A stretch of DNA of 29,005 nucleotides from a virus. A program made the translations under genes and the position numbers. Every line of letters begins with the position of its first letter. Within the stretch, counting starts at the first letter, position 1. The notes beneath the pieces are model-generated. The model saw only the letters and a list, made by a program, of their open reading frames with translations, ran no database searches and was not told the origin of the DNA. The stretch is from IMG/VR virus record IMGVR_UViG_3300032177_000056, positions 1 through 29,005 of that record; one strand, 5' to 3'. Below, one piece after another: positions 21,227-29,005 of the stretch.

Positions 21227-23131
21227 TTAGAATTTTCCTACGACTTCATCGAAGGAAACTCCGGTACGCACAGCCACAAAGTTCAACTGAATACCGTTGA
21301 TGCTTCGTGCTGGCTTCACGTAGATATCACCGATGAACTGGTTTGCGTCAATCACGGCTGGCGTGTTGTTCGTGGTATCGCAGACTACACGGTAGTCAAA
21401 GATACCTCGGCGACCCATGACATCTCTGAGGTATGGGTCAACCAATGCCACAAATGCGGCTCGCGTAAATTCATCGTTGAATTCAAACAAACTGAACTTA
21501 GCAGCACGCGCAATGGCTTTCTCCAACACGATGAACAAGCGGCGCACGTTGATACGATCAAACGCGCTTGGCTTGGTCTGCATGGTCTTGTCCCCAAACA
21601 ACACTACTCCCTCACCTGGGAATGTCACAATGGAATTGATGCCATTCTTGTATAAGGTGTCGCGTTCTGTTTGGATTGGGTTCCACGCCAACTTGATAAC
21701 ATTCTTGATCTGCCCTCGGTCGAATCCTGCGGGTGAGAACCACGGATCGCGCACGGTATCGGTGCGAACACAGGTTCCCGCTACGTCAGCGTTCAATGGG
21801 AGGTAGCGATAGGTGTCATTGTATTTGTCATACTGGTATTTCCAATTGCAATCCATTTCCGCATAACTGGTTGAACTGAGTGTGTTGCGGTAGGCGACGG
21901 CGGCATCTACCTCGGCGCCACTGTTGTTGACTACACTTGCACGCGAAGGTGACAAGAATACCATGCAATCCTTACGGACGGTGACGAGGTTATCAATGAT
22001 GTATTGGGAGACCGTTGCATCGGCTTCTCCCGCAACCAACAGGCTGACATCGACGATTTCTGCGTTCTTGTAGAGGTCCCATCCACGTTCCCAATCTCCC
22101 ACGGAGACCGGGGCATCGGTTCCACCTGCGAGGCTGAAACGTCCTGCGACGGTTACATCCGTATAGGTCGTTCCGGTGACTGGGGTGCCCCAGTTGGTGC
22201 CAAGAGGATCGTGGTCACCGAAATACACGTAGAGTGAACTGTTGAAGAGGACTGTTGGGTAGTAGGTGCTTGATCCATCGTTGGACTTGACATCAAGACC
22301 CTTGGAGAGGAATGGATACTTCTCAAGGACAAAGCCCTGCGTGCCTGAGATACCACCATCTTCGTCAAGAACAATGATGTGGAGTTCGTCGTTCGCTCCG
22401 CTCTTACCTGCTGCATAAACGGACGTGCCAGGAGCACCGTCAAACTGGTCGGCATATTCCCACTTGCGAAGGATCATGCTTGGTCCGGTGATGGCGACGG
22501 TCAATGCACTTGCGAGAATAATCGCAGTAGCATTCGCTGAGGCAACTTGGAGGTAGGGGTTCGTTCCAAACTTCACATAGTCACCAGGACGAACATACGG
22601 GGCACTGTTGCCGGTCGTGTTGACCGTCAACGCTCCAACGATGGCGGAATTCGCAGTCGAACCAGCCTGTAAGGTTGCATTGCTTGAGAATACATTTGCG
22701 CTTCCGCAGACAGAGACCTTGAGGTTGTTGCCAAGAGCACCTGGGTAGCGTGCGGCGAACTGCCCGAAGTCACCCTGTCCTGTGTAATAGTTCAGTTCAT
22801 AGGTCTCTTCGTTCTTGATCTGCAATGGGGCATTGACAGCGGTATTTGCTACTGCATTCTTGGTGCCATTGTTGGCGGCGCGGGTCACATAGAGTTGGTT
22901 GCCATACGCCAAGAAGTTTGCGGCTGAGAAGAAGGACAAAAAGGTGTTGGAGTCAGGCTTGCTGAAGCGATTTGCCAGGGTCACTTCACTACCAGTCAGT
23001 GAACGGGTCTCGACGGGTCCCCATGCAAATTGCCCCACCGTTGCACCTGCACTGGTGGATACGACAGGAATTCCTGTGGTAAGGTCGATCTCGGATACGT
23101 TGGTGCCAGGTGAGAGAAGTTGAAACGCCAT
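21227..23131 (-). CDS. 18: gp18 contractile tail sheath protein
   Basis: 634 residues (T4 gp18 is 659). The N-terminus is typical: LLSPGTNVSEIDLT then a small-residue stretch and GQFAWGPV, followed by VTLANRFSKP. The conserved C-terminal domain has GEGVVLFGDKTM, FDRINVRRLFIVLEKAI, FEFNDEFTRAAF and GIFDYRVVCDTTNNT, which provide the sheath-linking strands. The middle portion is the variable surface domain. Good Shine-Dalgarno (AAGGAG) before ATG 23131, and a CATAAATAG late motif upstream. Gene order 17-18-19 is as in T4. Confidence 0.97.
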   Translation of the reverse strand: MAFQLLSPGTNVSEIDLTTGIPVVSTSAGATVGQFAWGPVETRSLTGSEVTLANRFSKPDSNTFLSFFSAANFLAYGNQLYVTRAANNGTKNAVANTAVNAPLQIKNEETYELNYYTGQGDFGQFAARYPGALGNNLKVSVCGSANVFSSNATLQAGSTANSAIVGALTVNTTGNSAPYVRPGDYVKFGTNPYLQVASANATAIILASALTVAITGPSMILRKWEYADQFDGAPGTSVYAAGKSGANDELHIIVLDEDGGISGTQGFVLEKYPFLSKGLDVKSNDGSSTYYPTVLFNSSLYVYFGDHDPLGTNWGTPVTGTTYTDVTVAGRFSLAGGTDAPVSVGDWERGWDLYKNAEIVDVSLLVAGEADATVSQYIIDNLVTVRKDCMVFLSPSRASVVNNSGAEVDAAVAYRNTLSSTSYAEMDCNWKYQYDKYNDTYRYLPLNADVAGTCVRTDTVRDPWFSPAGFDRGQIKNVIKLAWNPIQTERDTLYKNGINSIVTFPGEGVVLFGDKTMQTKPSAFDRINVRRLFIVLEKAIARAAKFSLFEFNDEFTRAAFVALVDPYLRDVMGRRGIFDYRVVCDTTNNTPAVIDANQFIGDIYVKPARSINGIQLNFVAVRTGVSFDEVVGKF

Positions 23132-23192
23132 AGTAGACTCCTTACATTGGATAGGTTACAGTCAAAAGGGATTGAAGGTGTGCTTCGTTGAA

Positions 23193-23201
23193 CTATTTAT
23201 G
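23193..23201 (-). promoter_or_regulatory. Late promoter motif upstream of gene 18
   Basis: CATAAATAG on the minus strand in the gap between the gene 17 stop and gene 18 start. Identical to the motif after gene 20. Confidence 0.7.
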
Positions 23202-23213
23202 TTTTTCGTGTTT

Positions 23214-24947
23214 TCAGATGCCTTGCGCTCGCTTCACGTAATTTTTCATAAAATTCATCATCTCTTGTGGGTCCATTCCACGGCTGTCCACCCACAAATC
23301 CCCATCGTCCACCGTAAAGGGGTCCTCCAAGCCCGTATCAATCAGTCCAAACGGCACTAGATCATCCTCTGTGGCTCGCTCCTGTTCGGTTTCCAAGGCT
23401 TTTGCCATGCTCATGTCGGACCCTTGGGCTTCTCGGAAATACTTCTGAGTCACCAACCAGGCAAACATCACCAAGCACATAACCATATCATCGTGCTTAC
23501 CGACTTCAGCCTTATAGGTCTGGAGTTGCTGCGTAAAGGTGCTGAGTTCGGTGATCGTCATGAAGTCATGAATCAGGAGTTTGTTACCTTCTAGAATGGC
23601 TTTGAGGTTCAGGCACCCGATACGCTTGACCGATTCAGTCATACGCAACCCTAGACGCATGGATTTCTTATATCCACCAGCAATCTTCGCGCCCGTCTTT
23701 TGGGTTGATTCTAGTTTGAAAATGTTTTCATATTCCAGGTCGTAGTGTAACATGTCCACGATTTGCTGCCCGTTATCGTTGATCTCAACGAGGACGAATG
23801 CGCGATTATATTTGACCGCTGCGTTGTAAATCAGGTTTGGGAACACCATCGGGGCAATGGACGCACTGTGGAATTGTGCCACACCTCGATACGGAAGTTG
23901 CGTCACGTCCACCACCCAAAACGCGCTCGCGTCCTGATCGAGTCCTCTAGCCGGGTCAACGCAAATGACGTAGGTATGATCTTCCTGTGGTTGGTCATAG
24001 ACCACCCATCCCCCATCCTCAAAGATGGGTTCGCGCTTGTTCAGGACCATCAGCGCAAGGGTCGCTCCTGAGATCAGGGTATCCGATGAACCCAAGAATT
24101 CGCAGAGGACTTCCTGGCGGAACTTCATTTCACCCAGGGTTCGTCGCTGTTCCTCAAACCATACCAAGTCACGATCTGGAATCTTGTTCCACGGATACTC
24201 AATCGGCACAAAGTCATTCTTGCCTGATAGCGCATCGTTCCAGAATTCGCAATAGTGGTTCAACCCCTTGGGAGTGGAGGCAATGAGGATTTTCGTTTCT
24301 TTTCCTGATGAAAGAGTCGGAAAGGTTGAGGTAAAGAAGTCCTCAGCGATATTATCAGGGACGTGCGCAAATTCGTCCATGAACACCATTGACAAGGAGT
24401 ATCCTCGGATTGCGCTTGAACTGGTTGCGGCGGCAAGAATGCGCGACCCATTTTCCAGAGTGATAGAGCGTTTGTTCCATTCAATGATACCTTGCTGCAT
24501 GAACGAAGGCAAATGCTCATACATCAACTGGATACGGTTCAGGATTTCCTGTGCCATCGGTGCTTTGTTCGCCAGGATTGCACAGACCTTGTGTTGCTGG
24601 AAGAGGACATACCACAAGAAGAAGGCGGCGGTGGTGGTGGACTTCCCCATCTGACGAGGCAGCTTGACGATGACCTTACGTTCAATGAAGTAGGCTTCTA
24701 TGATCTCTTGCTGGAAATCATACAAATCAAACGGGATGACTCCCCGATCTACATGGATAATTCTACCATAGGTCCGAATAAAATGGATGGGGTCATGTGC
24801 ACAGCGGGTCCACTCATTGATTTGATCTTGAGTGAACTGTTCTTTGACACCAGCACGCTTGAGGCGGGGATTCTTCAGATAGAATCGTTCCGCCACGCGC
24901 ATAATTTTGAAAGACTCTTTAGGTTTCTTCGTTCCGGTAACAGCCAT
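23214..24947 (-). CDS. 17: gp17 large terminase subunit
   Basis: 577 residues (T4 gp17 is 610). The N-terminal ATPase has Walker A LPRQMGKST (96-104), Walker B MVFMDEF (188-193) and coupling motif IASTP (222-226). The C-terminal RNase H-like nuclease has the acidic residues at VDPARGLDQDAS (Asp331), LVEINDNG (Glu388) and GKHDDMV (Asp486/487). It powers DNA packaging into the prohead and cuts the concatemer. ATG 24947 follows the gp16 stop by 1 nt with AGGA close before it, so the two subunits are co-expressed. Confidence 0.98.
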   Translation of the reverse strand: MAVTGTKKPKESFKIMRVAERFYLKNPRLKRAGVKEQFTQDQINEWTRCAHDPIHFIRTYGRIIHVDRGVIPFDLYDFQQEIIEAYFIERKVIVKLPRQMGKSTTTAAFFLWYVLFQQHKVCAILANKAPMAQEILNRIQLMYEHLPSFMQQGIIEWNKRSITLENGSRILAAATSSSAIRGYSLSMVFMDEFAHVPDNIAEDFFTSTFPTLSSGKETKILIASTPKGLNHYCEFWNDALSGKNDFVPIEYPWNKIPDRDLVWFEEQRRTLGEMKFRQEVLCEFLGSSDTLISGATLALMVLNKREPIFEDGGWVVYDQPQEDHTYVICVDPARGLDQDASAFWVVDVTQLPYRGVAQFHSASIAPMVFPNLIYNAAVKYNRAFVLVEINDNGQQIVDMLHYDLEYENIFKLESTQKTGAKIAGGYKKSMRLGLRMTESVKRIGCLNLKAILEGNKLLIHDFMTITELSTFTQQLQTYKAEVGKHDDMVMCLVMFAWLVTQKYFREAQGSDMSMAKALETEQERATEDDLVPFGLIDTGLEDPFTVDDGDLWVDSRGMDPQEMMNFMKNYVKRAQGI

Positions 24948-24948
24948 A

Positions 24949-25428
24949 TTATCCTACATTATCTATGCTAATTGCTTTGGCTTCAATTATACGCATCTTC
25001 TTTTCTTGGCGTTTTTGATTGATTGCTTCCGCAAGTTCAGCAGTGGACCCTGTAAAGACCACGGTGCCAATAGTGACTGGAGTTACGTCTGGTGGGTCAA
25101 CGAGTGTGGCTTCCTGTTGGTGGACTTCTAACAAGTCTTTATTGAGTTCTGTCATAGTCTTGAGCATGTTCGCAAAGACTTCATAGGTGCGCGGAGTCTT
25201 GAGTTCACGCGAGAGCGCAAGGAGTTCTCCAATGGCTTGTGTGCCCATTGCGACCATGAGCCTGACGTTATTGCGTGCGTCTGAGGCATCCTGACTGACA
25301 GAATTATTGGTGGTGAGGGAGACATCAGGCATTGCCGCAATCACGGCTACAGTATTTTGTGTAGGTGATTTTTGGATTGGCGCAGGCGGGCTAATGTCAA
25401 TGTCAAGAATCTCATTCAACGATGCCAT
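24949..25428 (-). CDS. 16: gp16 small terminase subunit
   Basis: 159 residues (T4 gp16 is 164). The central helical region, DARNNVRLMVAMGTQAIGE then LKTPRTYEVFANMLKTMTEL, resembles the coiled-coil oligomerisation core of T4 gp16, including the P-R-x-YEV motif. It recognises phage DNA and regulates gp17 during packaging. The location immediately before gp17 agrees. ATG 25428 is preferred over GTG 25437 because AGGTG then lies 6 nt before it. Confidence 0.87.
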   Translation of the reverse strand: MASLNEILDIDISPPAPIQKSPTQNTVAVIAAMPDVSLTTNNSVSQDASDARNNVRLMVAMGTQAIGELLALSRELKTPRTYEVFANMLKTMTELNKDLLEVHQQEATLVDPPDVTPVTIGTVVFTGSTAELAEAINQKRQEKKMRIIEAKAISIDNVG

Positions 25429-25440
25429 GATGTTCACCTA

Positions 25441-26307
25441 TTATGCGTTAGGAAATTCATTGATAAATGTGGTATAGCCGTAATCCGAATCAACATTGGC
25501 AGTAATCGGGTTTTGGTAAATCCAGATCGACGCATCAACCCCCGTTGTCGTATTGGTGGTTTCCACCCCAGTAGCGGTATTCATGGTAATGACATTGCGG
25601 GTTTCCAGCAAGTTGACCACGATCCCACCAGTCACTACCGCATTCGCGTTCGCAATGTTTGCCGAGACTCCCATGATGATCTTAGAATTGGCGACCGGTC
25701 CAAACAACCATCCCTTGAGAGTGAATTCCAAATCCCAGGTTATCATGCGCGTGCCATCAGCGTAGGCACCTTCATAGTCAATCTTCTCTGTCACGCCTTT
25801 GAGGATGATCGGGATATCCTTGATGATATTGACTTCTTGCGATACCGTCGCGGTTACCGTGTAGTCCGGTGTAAAGAAGGGGAGAATTTGTTCAACAATC
25901 TGCAATCCATCTTCTATGTTACGCACATACAGCGATAGGGAAAATTCAAAGTTATACGGCACCCCCACATATTGAGAACTGGTCGTGGCAATGCCCACTG
26001 CCGGGGTGGTCATGTGGCGAATCGTGGACTGCTGCTTACGCGCCGCGTCATACTGCATGCTCACCATTTCAAATGACATGCGCGGAACGGTGGTCGCAAT
26101 GGACTTGGTGAGTGTGGGATCACCTTGGAGACGCAGAATAAACTTCTCTTTCGGCGCATACGAGATCGGCACCTTGCAGCGTTCTTTCTCAACCATGTTG
26201 GTGTCATGGCGAACCAACGTGATATCATTGAAGCAGTTGCCAAAGAGTGTCACATACTTTCGGATGCTGCGGTGGTAATATGGATTATGCCCAAAAATTT
26301 TACTCAC
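25441..26307 (-). CDS. 15: gp15 tail sheath terminator/stabiliser
   Basis: 288 residues (T4 gp15 is 272). It matches T4 gp15 along its length: the start NPYYHRSIRKYVTLFGNCF corresponds to YFYNSSFRRYATLMGDLF; then VPISYAPKEKF and TVPRMSFEMV follow, then NFEFSLSLYVRNIEDGLQIV and EQILPFFTP, and WDLEFTLKGWLFGPV near residue 220. It caps the sheath and joins tail to neck. A GTG start at 26307 is chosen because AAGGATGG lies directly upstream and conserved sequence begins 8 residues later. The C-terminal region is Asn/Thr-rich (NTATGVETTNTTTG) and not shared with T4. Confidence 0.93.
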   Translation of the reverse strand: MSKIFGHNPYYHRSIRKYVTLFGNCFNDITLVRHDTNMVEKERCKVPISYAPKEKFILRLQGDPTLTKSIATTVPRMSFEMVSMQYDAARKQQSTIRHMTTPAVGIATTSSQYVGVPYNFEFSLSLYVRNIEDGLQIVEQILPFFTPDYTVTATVSQEVNIIKDIPIILKGVTEKIDYEGAYADGTRMITWDLEFTLKGWLFGPVANSKIIMGVSANIANANAVVTGGIVVNLLETRNVITMNTATGVETTNTTTGVDASIWIYQNPITANVDSDYGYTTFINEFPNA

Positions 26308-26431
26308 CCATCCTTCTCTTCTGCCATGATGCAATAACAGCCTGTCGGTGCTTTTCCTTATGGATAGGATTAGCGTGACGAGTTATTGCCGCAGAAGAAT
26401 AATTTTTGGTATCGCTAGGTTTCTTTGACAT
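26300..26431 (-). pseudogene. Fragment resembling a homing-endonuclease C-terminus (NUMOD-like), 43 codons from ATG
   Basis: After the gp14 stop the same reading frame stays open for 70 further codons (26512-26300). It encodes two similar basic blocks: ISQKAKEAWNNPELRKRMS and ANPIHKEKHRQAVIASW with QKRRMGE. The W-x-N/D-PE-x-R-K/R pattern is common at the DNA-binding end of phage HNH endonucleases. The only ATG is internal (26431, poor ribosome site), giving 43 residues. No HNH or GIY-YIG catalytic part is nearby, and base composition is AT-richer than neighbours. I read this as a remnant of a mobile endonuclease gene. A small functional DNA-binding peptide is possible. Its stop overlaps the GTG of gene 15. 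Confidence 0.5.
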
Positions 26432-26512
26432 TCTTTTTCTCAACTCTGGATTATTCCAGGCTTCTTTTGCTTTCTGAGATATGACTTCTCTGAATAATAT
26501 GATGTTTGTGCA

Positions 26513-27412
26513 TTATGCGTCACCGAAGGGATTTTGTTCTGAAAAATCAAGGATCGCATTGGATTCAGTCTCTAGAATCTTATTGTCCACGGTATCCTCA
26601 AACTGCAAGTCCAGAGGCGTGTTCGTGTCAAGGCTTGCCATAATCCATGTCGCTCCGCTGTTCGCCCCCTTGACGTTCGCGGTATTGGAGAACAACCCGT
26701 TCACCAACGCAATTCCCAATGTGCTGTTGCCAGAATACCAAGTGTGCGCGGTTCCAAACGCATTCGCGTATGCTACATTCGCCCCCTGATATACAATTTC
26801 ATTGTTCGCCACATCAAAGGTGCCTGTGCCGCCCGCAGTCAAGACGAGATTCGTGAGTTGATAGGATTCAAGTATCTGATCGTCCACTTCATCAACCCCT
26901 GTTTGAATACGTTCATTGGAGAACACAAACTGCTTCAACTTGAGTGCGTAGACATACACATTGCCCCCTCGACCACGCCCCAAGGTATAGAACATCGCTT
27001 GTTGGTTTTCATGCTCCACGAAGGTAATCTCCATGAAATTTTGCATGAGGGGGACATAGATGATGTCTCCTTCGCGGGGTCTGACCAAGGAAGGAATGGT
27101 AAAGTTGAATCGTCTGCGCGACACCAGTAGGGTCATTTCATCGCGGATTTCCATGCCAAACTTACTGATAATATCCCCAACCCCATCCATCCCCACGATG
27201 TTTTCCACATACATCTCAATAATGTAGGCTTGCGGGAAGGTCTTGAGTTGATCTTCACCCATGAGTTTGTCAATCTGGTCACGCGATTCTCGCGGCAGAT
27301 AATAGACATCCATACCATGAATTTTGTTGGCTTCTATCACCAAGTCCTCAATGAGCAATTGCTCTGAGGTCACTGTCTCAGGAAAGAAGTTGAAGTATTG
27401 ATTAGTAGGCAT
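26513..27412 (-). CDS. 14: gp14 neck protein
   Basis: 299 residues (T4 gp14 is 256). Shared with T4 gp14: LLIEDLVIEANKIHGMDVYY then LPRES, then GDIISKFGMEIRDEMTLLVS, RPREGDIIYVPLMQN and FMEITFVEHENQQAMFYTLG. It forms the collar connecting head and tail with gp13, which is not in the window. An insertion of about 70 residues (about 200-265) rich in Asn, Ala and Gly (GANVAYANAFGTAHTWY, NTANVKGANSGATW) has no T4 counterpart. AAGGA lies before ATG 27412, directly after the Fe-S carrier gene. Confidence 0.92.
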   Translation of the reverse strand: MPTNQYFNFFPETVTSEQLLIEDLVIEANKIHGMDVYYLPRESRDQIDKLMGEDQLKTFPQAYIIEMYVENIVGMDGVGDIISKFGMEIRDEMTLLVSRRRFNFTIPSLVRPREGDIIYVPLMQNFMEITFVEHENQQAMFYTLGRGRGGNVYVYALKLKQFVFSNERIQTGVDEVDDQILESYQLTNLVLTAGGTGTFDVANNEIVYQGANVAYANAFGTAHTWYSGNSTLGIALVNGLFSNTANVKGANSGATWIMASLDTNTPLDLQFEDTVDNKILETESNAILDFSEQNPFGDA

Positions 27413-27418
27413 AGGTCC

Positions 27419-27736
27419 TTATGAGAATGAGGAGCCACAACCACAAGTACTTTTTGCTTGTGGGTTCTTGATTGCAAAGCCCGAACCTTGAAGCGTGTCC
27501 GTGTAATCAATGTCGGCACCCACAAGCATCGGCGCACTTTGCGAGTCTATCACTACCTTGATACCGTTCTTCTCAATCACTGTGTCATCTTCTTCAATCT
27601 TTGTTTCTAGTGCCATGCCATAGGAAAATCCATGACATCCACCCCCCTTGACATAGACGCGCAACCCTTGGGCGTCGGCATCATCAGCCATGAACACCTT
27701 GATCTTCGCTACGGCGGCTTCAGAAATTGTCACCAT
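27419..27736 (-). CDS. A-type iron-sulfur cluster carrier (IscA/ErpA/HesB family)
   Basis: 105 residues, the normal size. The three conserved cysteines are present: GGGCHGFSYG (Cys34) and STCGCGSSF (Cys98, Cys100). Cellular homologues usually have GGCSGF; His replaces Ser here. These proteins receive Fe-S clusters from scaffolds and deliver them to apo-enzymes. GAGGT precedes the ATG, 10 nt after the gp88-like gene, and gene 14 follows after 6 nt, so it is embedded in the virion operon. Homologues are known in T4-like cyanophages; the client protein is not established. Confidence 0.93.
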   Translation of the reverse strand: MVTISEAAVAKIKVFMADDADAQGLRVYVKGGGCHGFSYGMALETKIEEDDTVIEKNGIKVVIDSQSAPMLVGADIDYTDTLQGSGFAIKNPQAKSTCGCGSSFS

Positions 27737-27746
27737 GATATACCTC

Positions 27747-28907
27747 TTAGTGAACGAGCAAATATGTACCTATAACATCCTTACGAGTTGCGCTATCATC
27801 GCCATGCCCCGACCATACCAGGACGTTCCAATGGGGAGCCGTTCCTACAGGTTTCTTCATCATTTCATCATAGGTGATGATGGTGGAGACATCAGAAATA
27901 GCATACTTGTGTGCCATGCGGTGTCTGAATTCATCCAAGGCTGCGGCATCTCTAAATTGCATGCGACCTTGAGAATCCTTGATAAGGGTGTTGCCTTTGC
28001 GAGCGATCAGGTCGTAGAATAAATCTTTTGGCACAACGCGACTATGCTTGGTCTTGGCAAAGTCTACCAACTTCTCCTGGGAAGGCTGTGCGCCGCCGCT
28101 GAAGTTGAACAGGAAGTTGTCGGGCTTGTTGCTGGCTTGTGCAACCGCAGCAATCTTAGTATAGGCGTAGAATTCAATCGCAGGATATCTGCGTGCCACG
28201 TCAAAAGCCACTTCCATATACTCAGGGCTGAAGAAGTCTCCCGCATCATGCCAACGTAGGACAACCTTTGTTCCCTTCTTGGCATACTTGCGCTCGGCAT
28301 CAGCCAACTCGGCACTGAGCATATGCTTGAATCCATCGGGATCATTGAGTAAAAAATTCAAGACGCGAGTGGTGCCAAGGCTAGCAGCAGGGTATTGAAT
28401 GTATCCACCCTTCATGGCATAACAGAACGTCTTGCAGACACCCGCACCTGGGCAGGTATCCACAATGACAAATTCCCCAGTCTTTTCATCGACTGCCAAT
28501 CCTTTGAGTGCGGGGAGTCCGACATTGAAGAAAATGCTACTGGTGCCATCGGAGTGCTGCATCTTCTCGTTCTGCTTGGTGATCCGCTTGGGACGCTGAG
28601 TCACTAAGGCACGCAGCTTCTCCAGGTCATATTCTTGCCCATGTTCACCCTTGATTTCAATGTTGCTACCGTGAATGTAGGGCTTGGCATACTTTTCTAG
28701 TTTGCCTTTGCTTCCTTCTTTGGTGCGCTTCAGGTAATCCTGTAATTCAGCATGGGGGAACGCATGGGTGGTCGCACCCAAGGGGTTCCACATTTCCTGA
28801 AGGGAAGTCGTTTTGAGAAAGGTCTCCAGAGGAACAATGGTGAGATTGTTCTTTTTCTTGCCTGGAATGCCTTCTGCGATGAATCGTCGGAATTTTCTCA
28901 GTGCCAT
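27747..28907 (-). CDS. gp88-like protein (PF17338-type), putative metal-cluster protein
   Basis: 386 residues. The family signature is VDTCPGAGVCKTFCYAMKGG; Cys152, 158 and 162 are the only cysteines in the protein. Then come VLRWHDAGDFFSPEYM (about 216-231) and IEFYAYTKIA, which are the hallmarks I recall for the mycobacteriophage gene-product-88 family. Alternating strands and helices in the C-terminal two thirds suggest a TIM-barrel-like fold. The first 110 residues are basic and not conserved in my memory of the family. The Cys cluster (C-x5-C-x3-C) suggests Fe-S or zinc binding. No biochemical function is established. A GGGG-type site precedes ATG 28907, and the next gene is the Fe-S carrier. 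Confidence 0.78.
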   Translation of the reverse strand: MALRKFRRFIAEGIPGKKKNNLTIVPLETFLKTTSLQEMWNPLGATTHAFPHAELQDYLKRTKEGSKGKLEKYAKPYIHGSNIEIKGEHGQEYDLEKLRALVTQRPKRITKQNEKMQHSDGTSSIFFNVGLPALKGLAVDEKTGEFVIVDTCPGAGVCKTFCYAMKGGYIQYPAASLGTTRVLNFLLNDPDGFKHMLSAELADAERKYAKKGTKVVLRWHDAGDFFSPEYMEVAFDVARRYPAIEFYAYTKIAAVAQASNKPDNFLFNFSGGAQPSQEKLVDFAKTKHSRVVPKDLFYDLIARKGNTLIKDSQGRMQFRDAAALDEFRHRMAHKYAISDVSTIITYDEMMKKPVGTAPHWNVLVWSGHGDDSATRKDVIGTYLLVH

Positions 28908-28911
28908 CGTT

Positions 28912-29005
28912 TTACCCCATAAGGAAGTCTGATTGGAGGGTGTTCCACGTCAAGAACTCTGCCTTGAGCCGTGCTATCTCTGCTTCTGCTTCATCAAAAA
29001 TCTGT
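28912..29005 (-). CDS. 3' end of an unknown gene, 5' end outside window
   Basis: The last 31 codons before a TAA at 28914-28912 are open to the window edge. They encode a Glu/Ala-rich amphipathic helix (IFDEAEAEIARLKAEFLTW) followed by NTLQSDFLMG. Too short to identify. It ends 4 nt before the gp88-like ATG and is probably in the same transcript. Confidence 0.6.
   Translation of the reverse strand, partial: QIFDEAEAEIARLKAEFLTWNTLQSDFLMG

Noticed and set aside
26513-27412. Initial assignment of the two neck genes as 13 and 14
   Set aside because: Comparison with T4 sequences shows the 299-aa protein carries gp14 blocks and the 288-aa protein matches gp15; gene 13 is therefore outside the window.

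Overview
The window is a contiguous piece of a T4-like tailed bacteriophage genome (contractile-tail myovirus, T4 superfamily). All recognised genes lie on the minus strand, so transcription runs from high to low coordinates. Identification rests on T4 core proteins in T4-like order: gp14, gp15, gp16, gp17, gp18, gp19, gp20, head-core genes, gp21, gp22 and gp23, followed by UvsY, UvsW, gp55, gp47 and gp46. The accessory set (phage peptide deformylase, A-type Fe-S carrier, VWA-type metallopeptidase, gp88-like protein) resembles the cyanophage and marine or alphaproteobacterial branch more than T4 itself. The promoters have consensus sigma-70 boxes, so the host is a bacterium with an ordinary housekeeping sigma factor. 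No gene in the window names the host.

Right part (29005 to about 13000): virion module. A partial ORF, a gp88-like protein with one Cys cluster and an IscA/ErpA-like carrier precede neck genes 14 and 15. An AT-rich insert resembling the tail of a homing endonuclease separates 14 from 15. Then come terminase 16/17, sheath 18, tube 19, portal 20, two probable internal head proteins, a very basic gp68-like core protein, an unknown 132-residue protein, protease 21, scaffold 22 and capsid 23. Four NNTAAATA motifs like T4 late promoters precede 18, 19, the first post-portal gene and 22. A strong intrinsic terminator ends the block after 23.

Left part (12905 to 1): early/middle-type module. It is divided by five near-consensus sigma-70 promoters (TTGAC[A/T], 16-17 bp, TATAAT-like; four have an extended -10). 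P5 drives a signal-peptide protein, a P-loop kinase-like protein, a tail-tube paralogue and a small zinc-finger protein. P4 drives a dual-specificity phosphatase, UvsY, a thermonuclease-like protein and UvsW. P3 drives an unknown gene, late sigma factor gp55, gp47, gp46, peptide deformylase and a small ORF. P2 drives a SLOG/DUF2493 protein and a DNA methyltransferase. P1 drives a small unknown gene and the metallopeptidase, which runs off the window.

The parts fit together as follows: sigma-70 promoters express recombination/replication genes (UvsY, UvsW, gp46/47) and the late sigma factor gp55; gp55 would then act at the TATAAATA-type promoters of the virion genes. The most unusual signals are three sigma-70 promoters placed so that transcription should begin at or next to the ATG (predicted leaderless mRNAs), the in-frame endonuclease-like tail behind gene 14, and the pairing of a Cys-cluster gp88-like protein with an Fe-S carrier. 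No tRNA gene, CRISPR array or insertion sequence was seen, and no gap longer than 300 bases lacks a gene.
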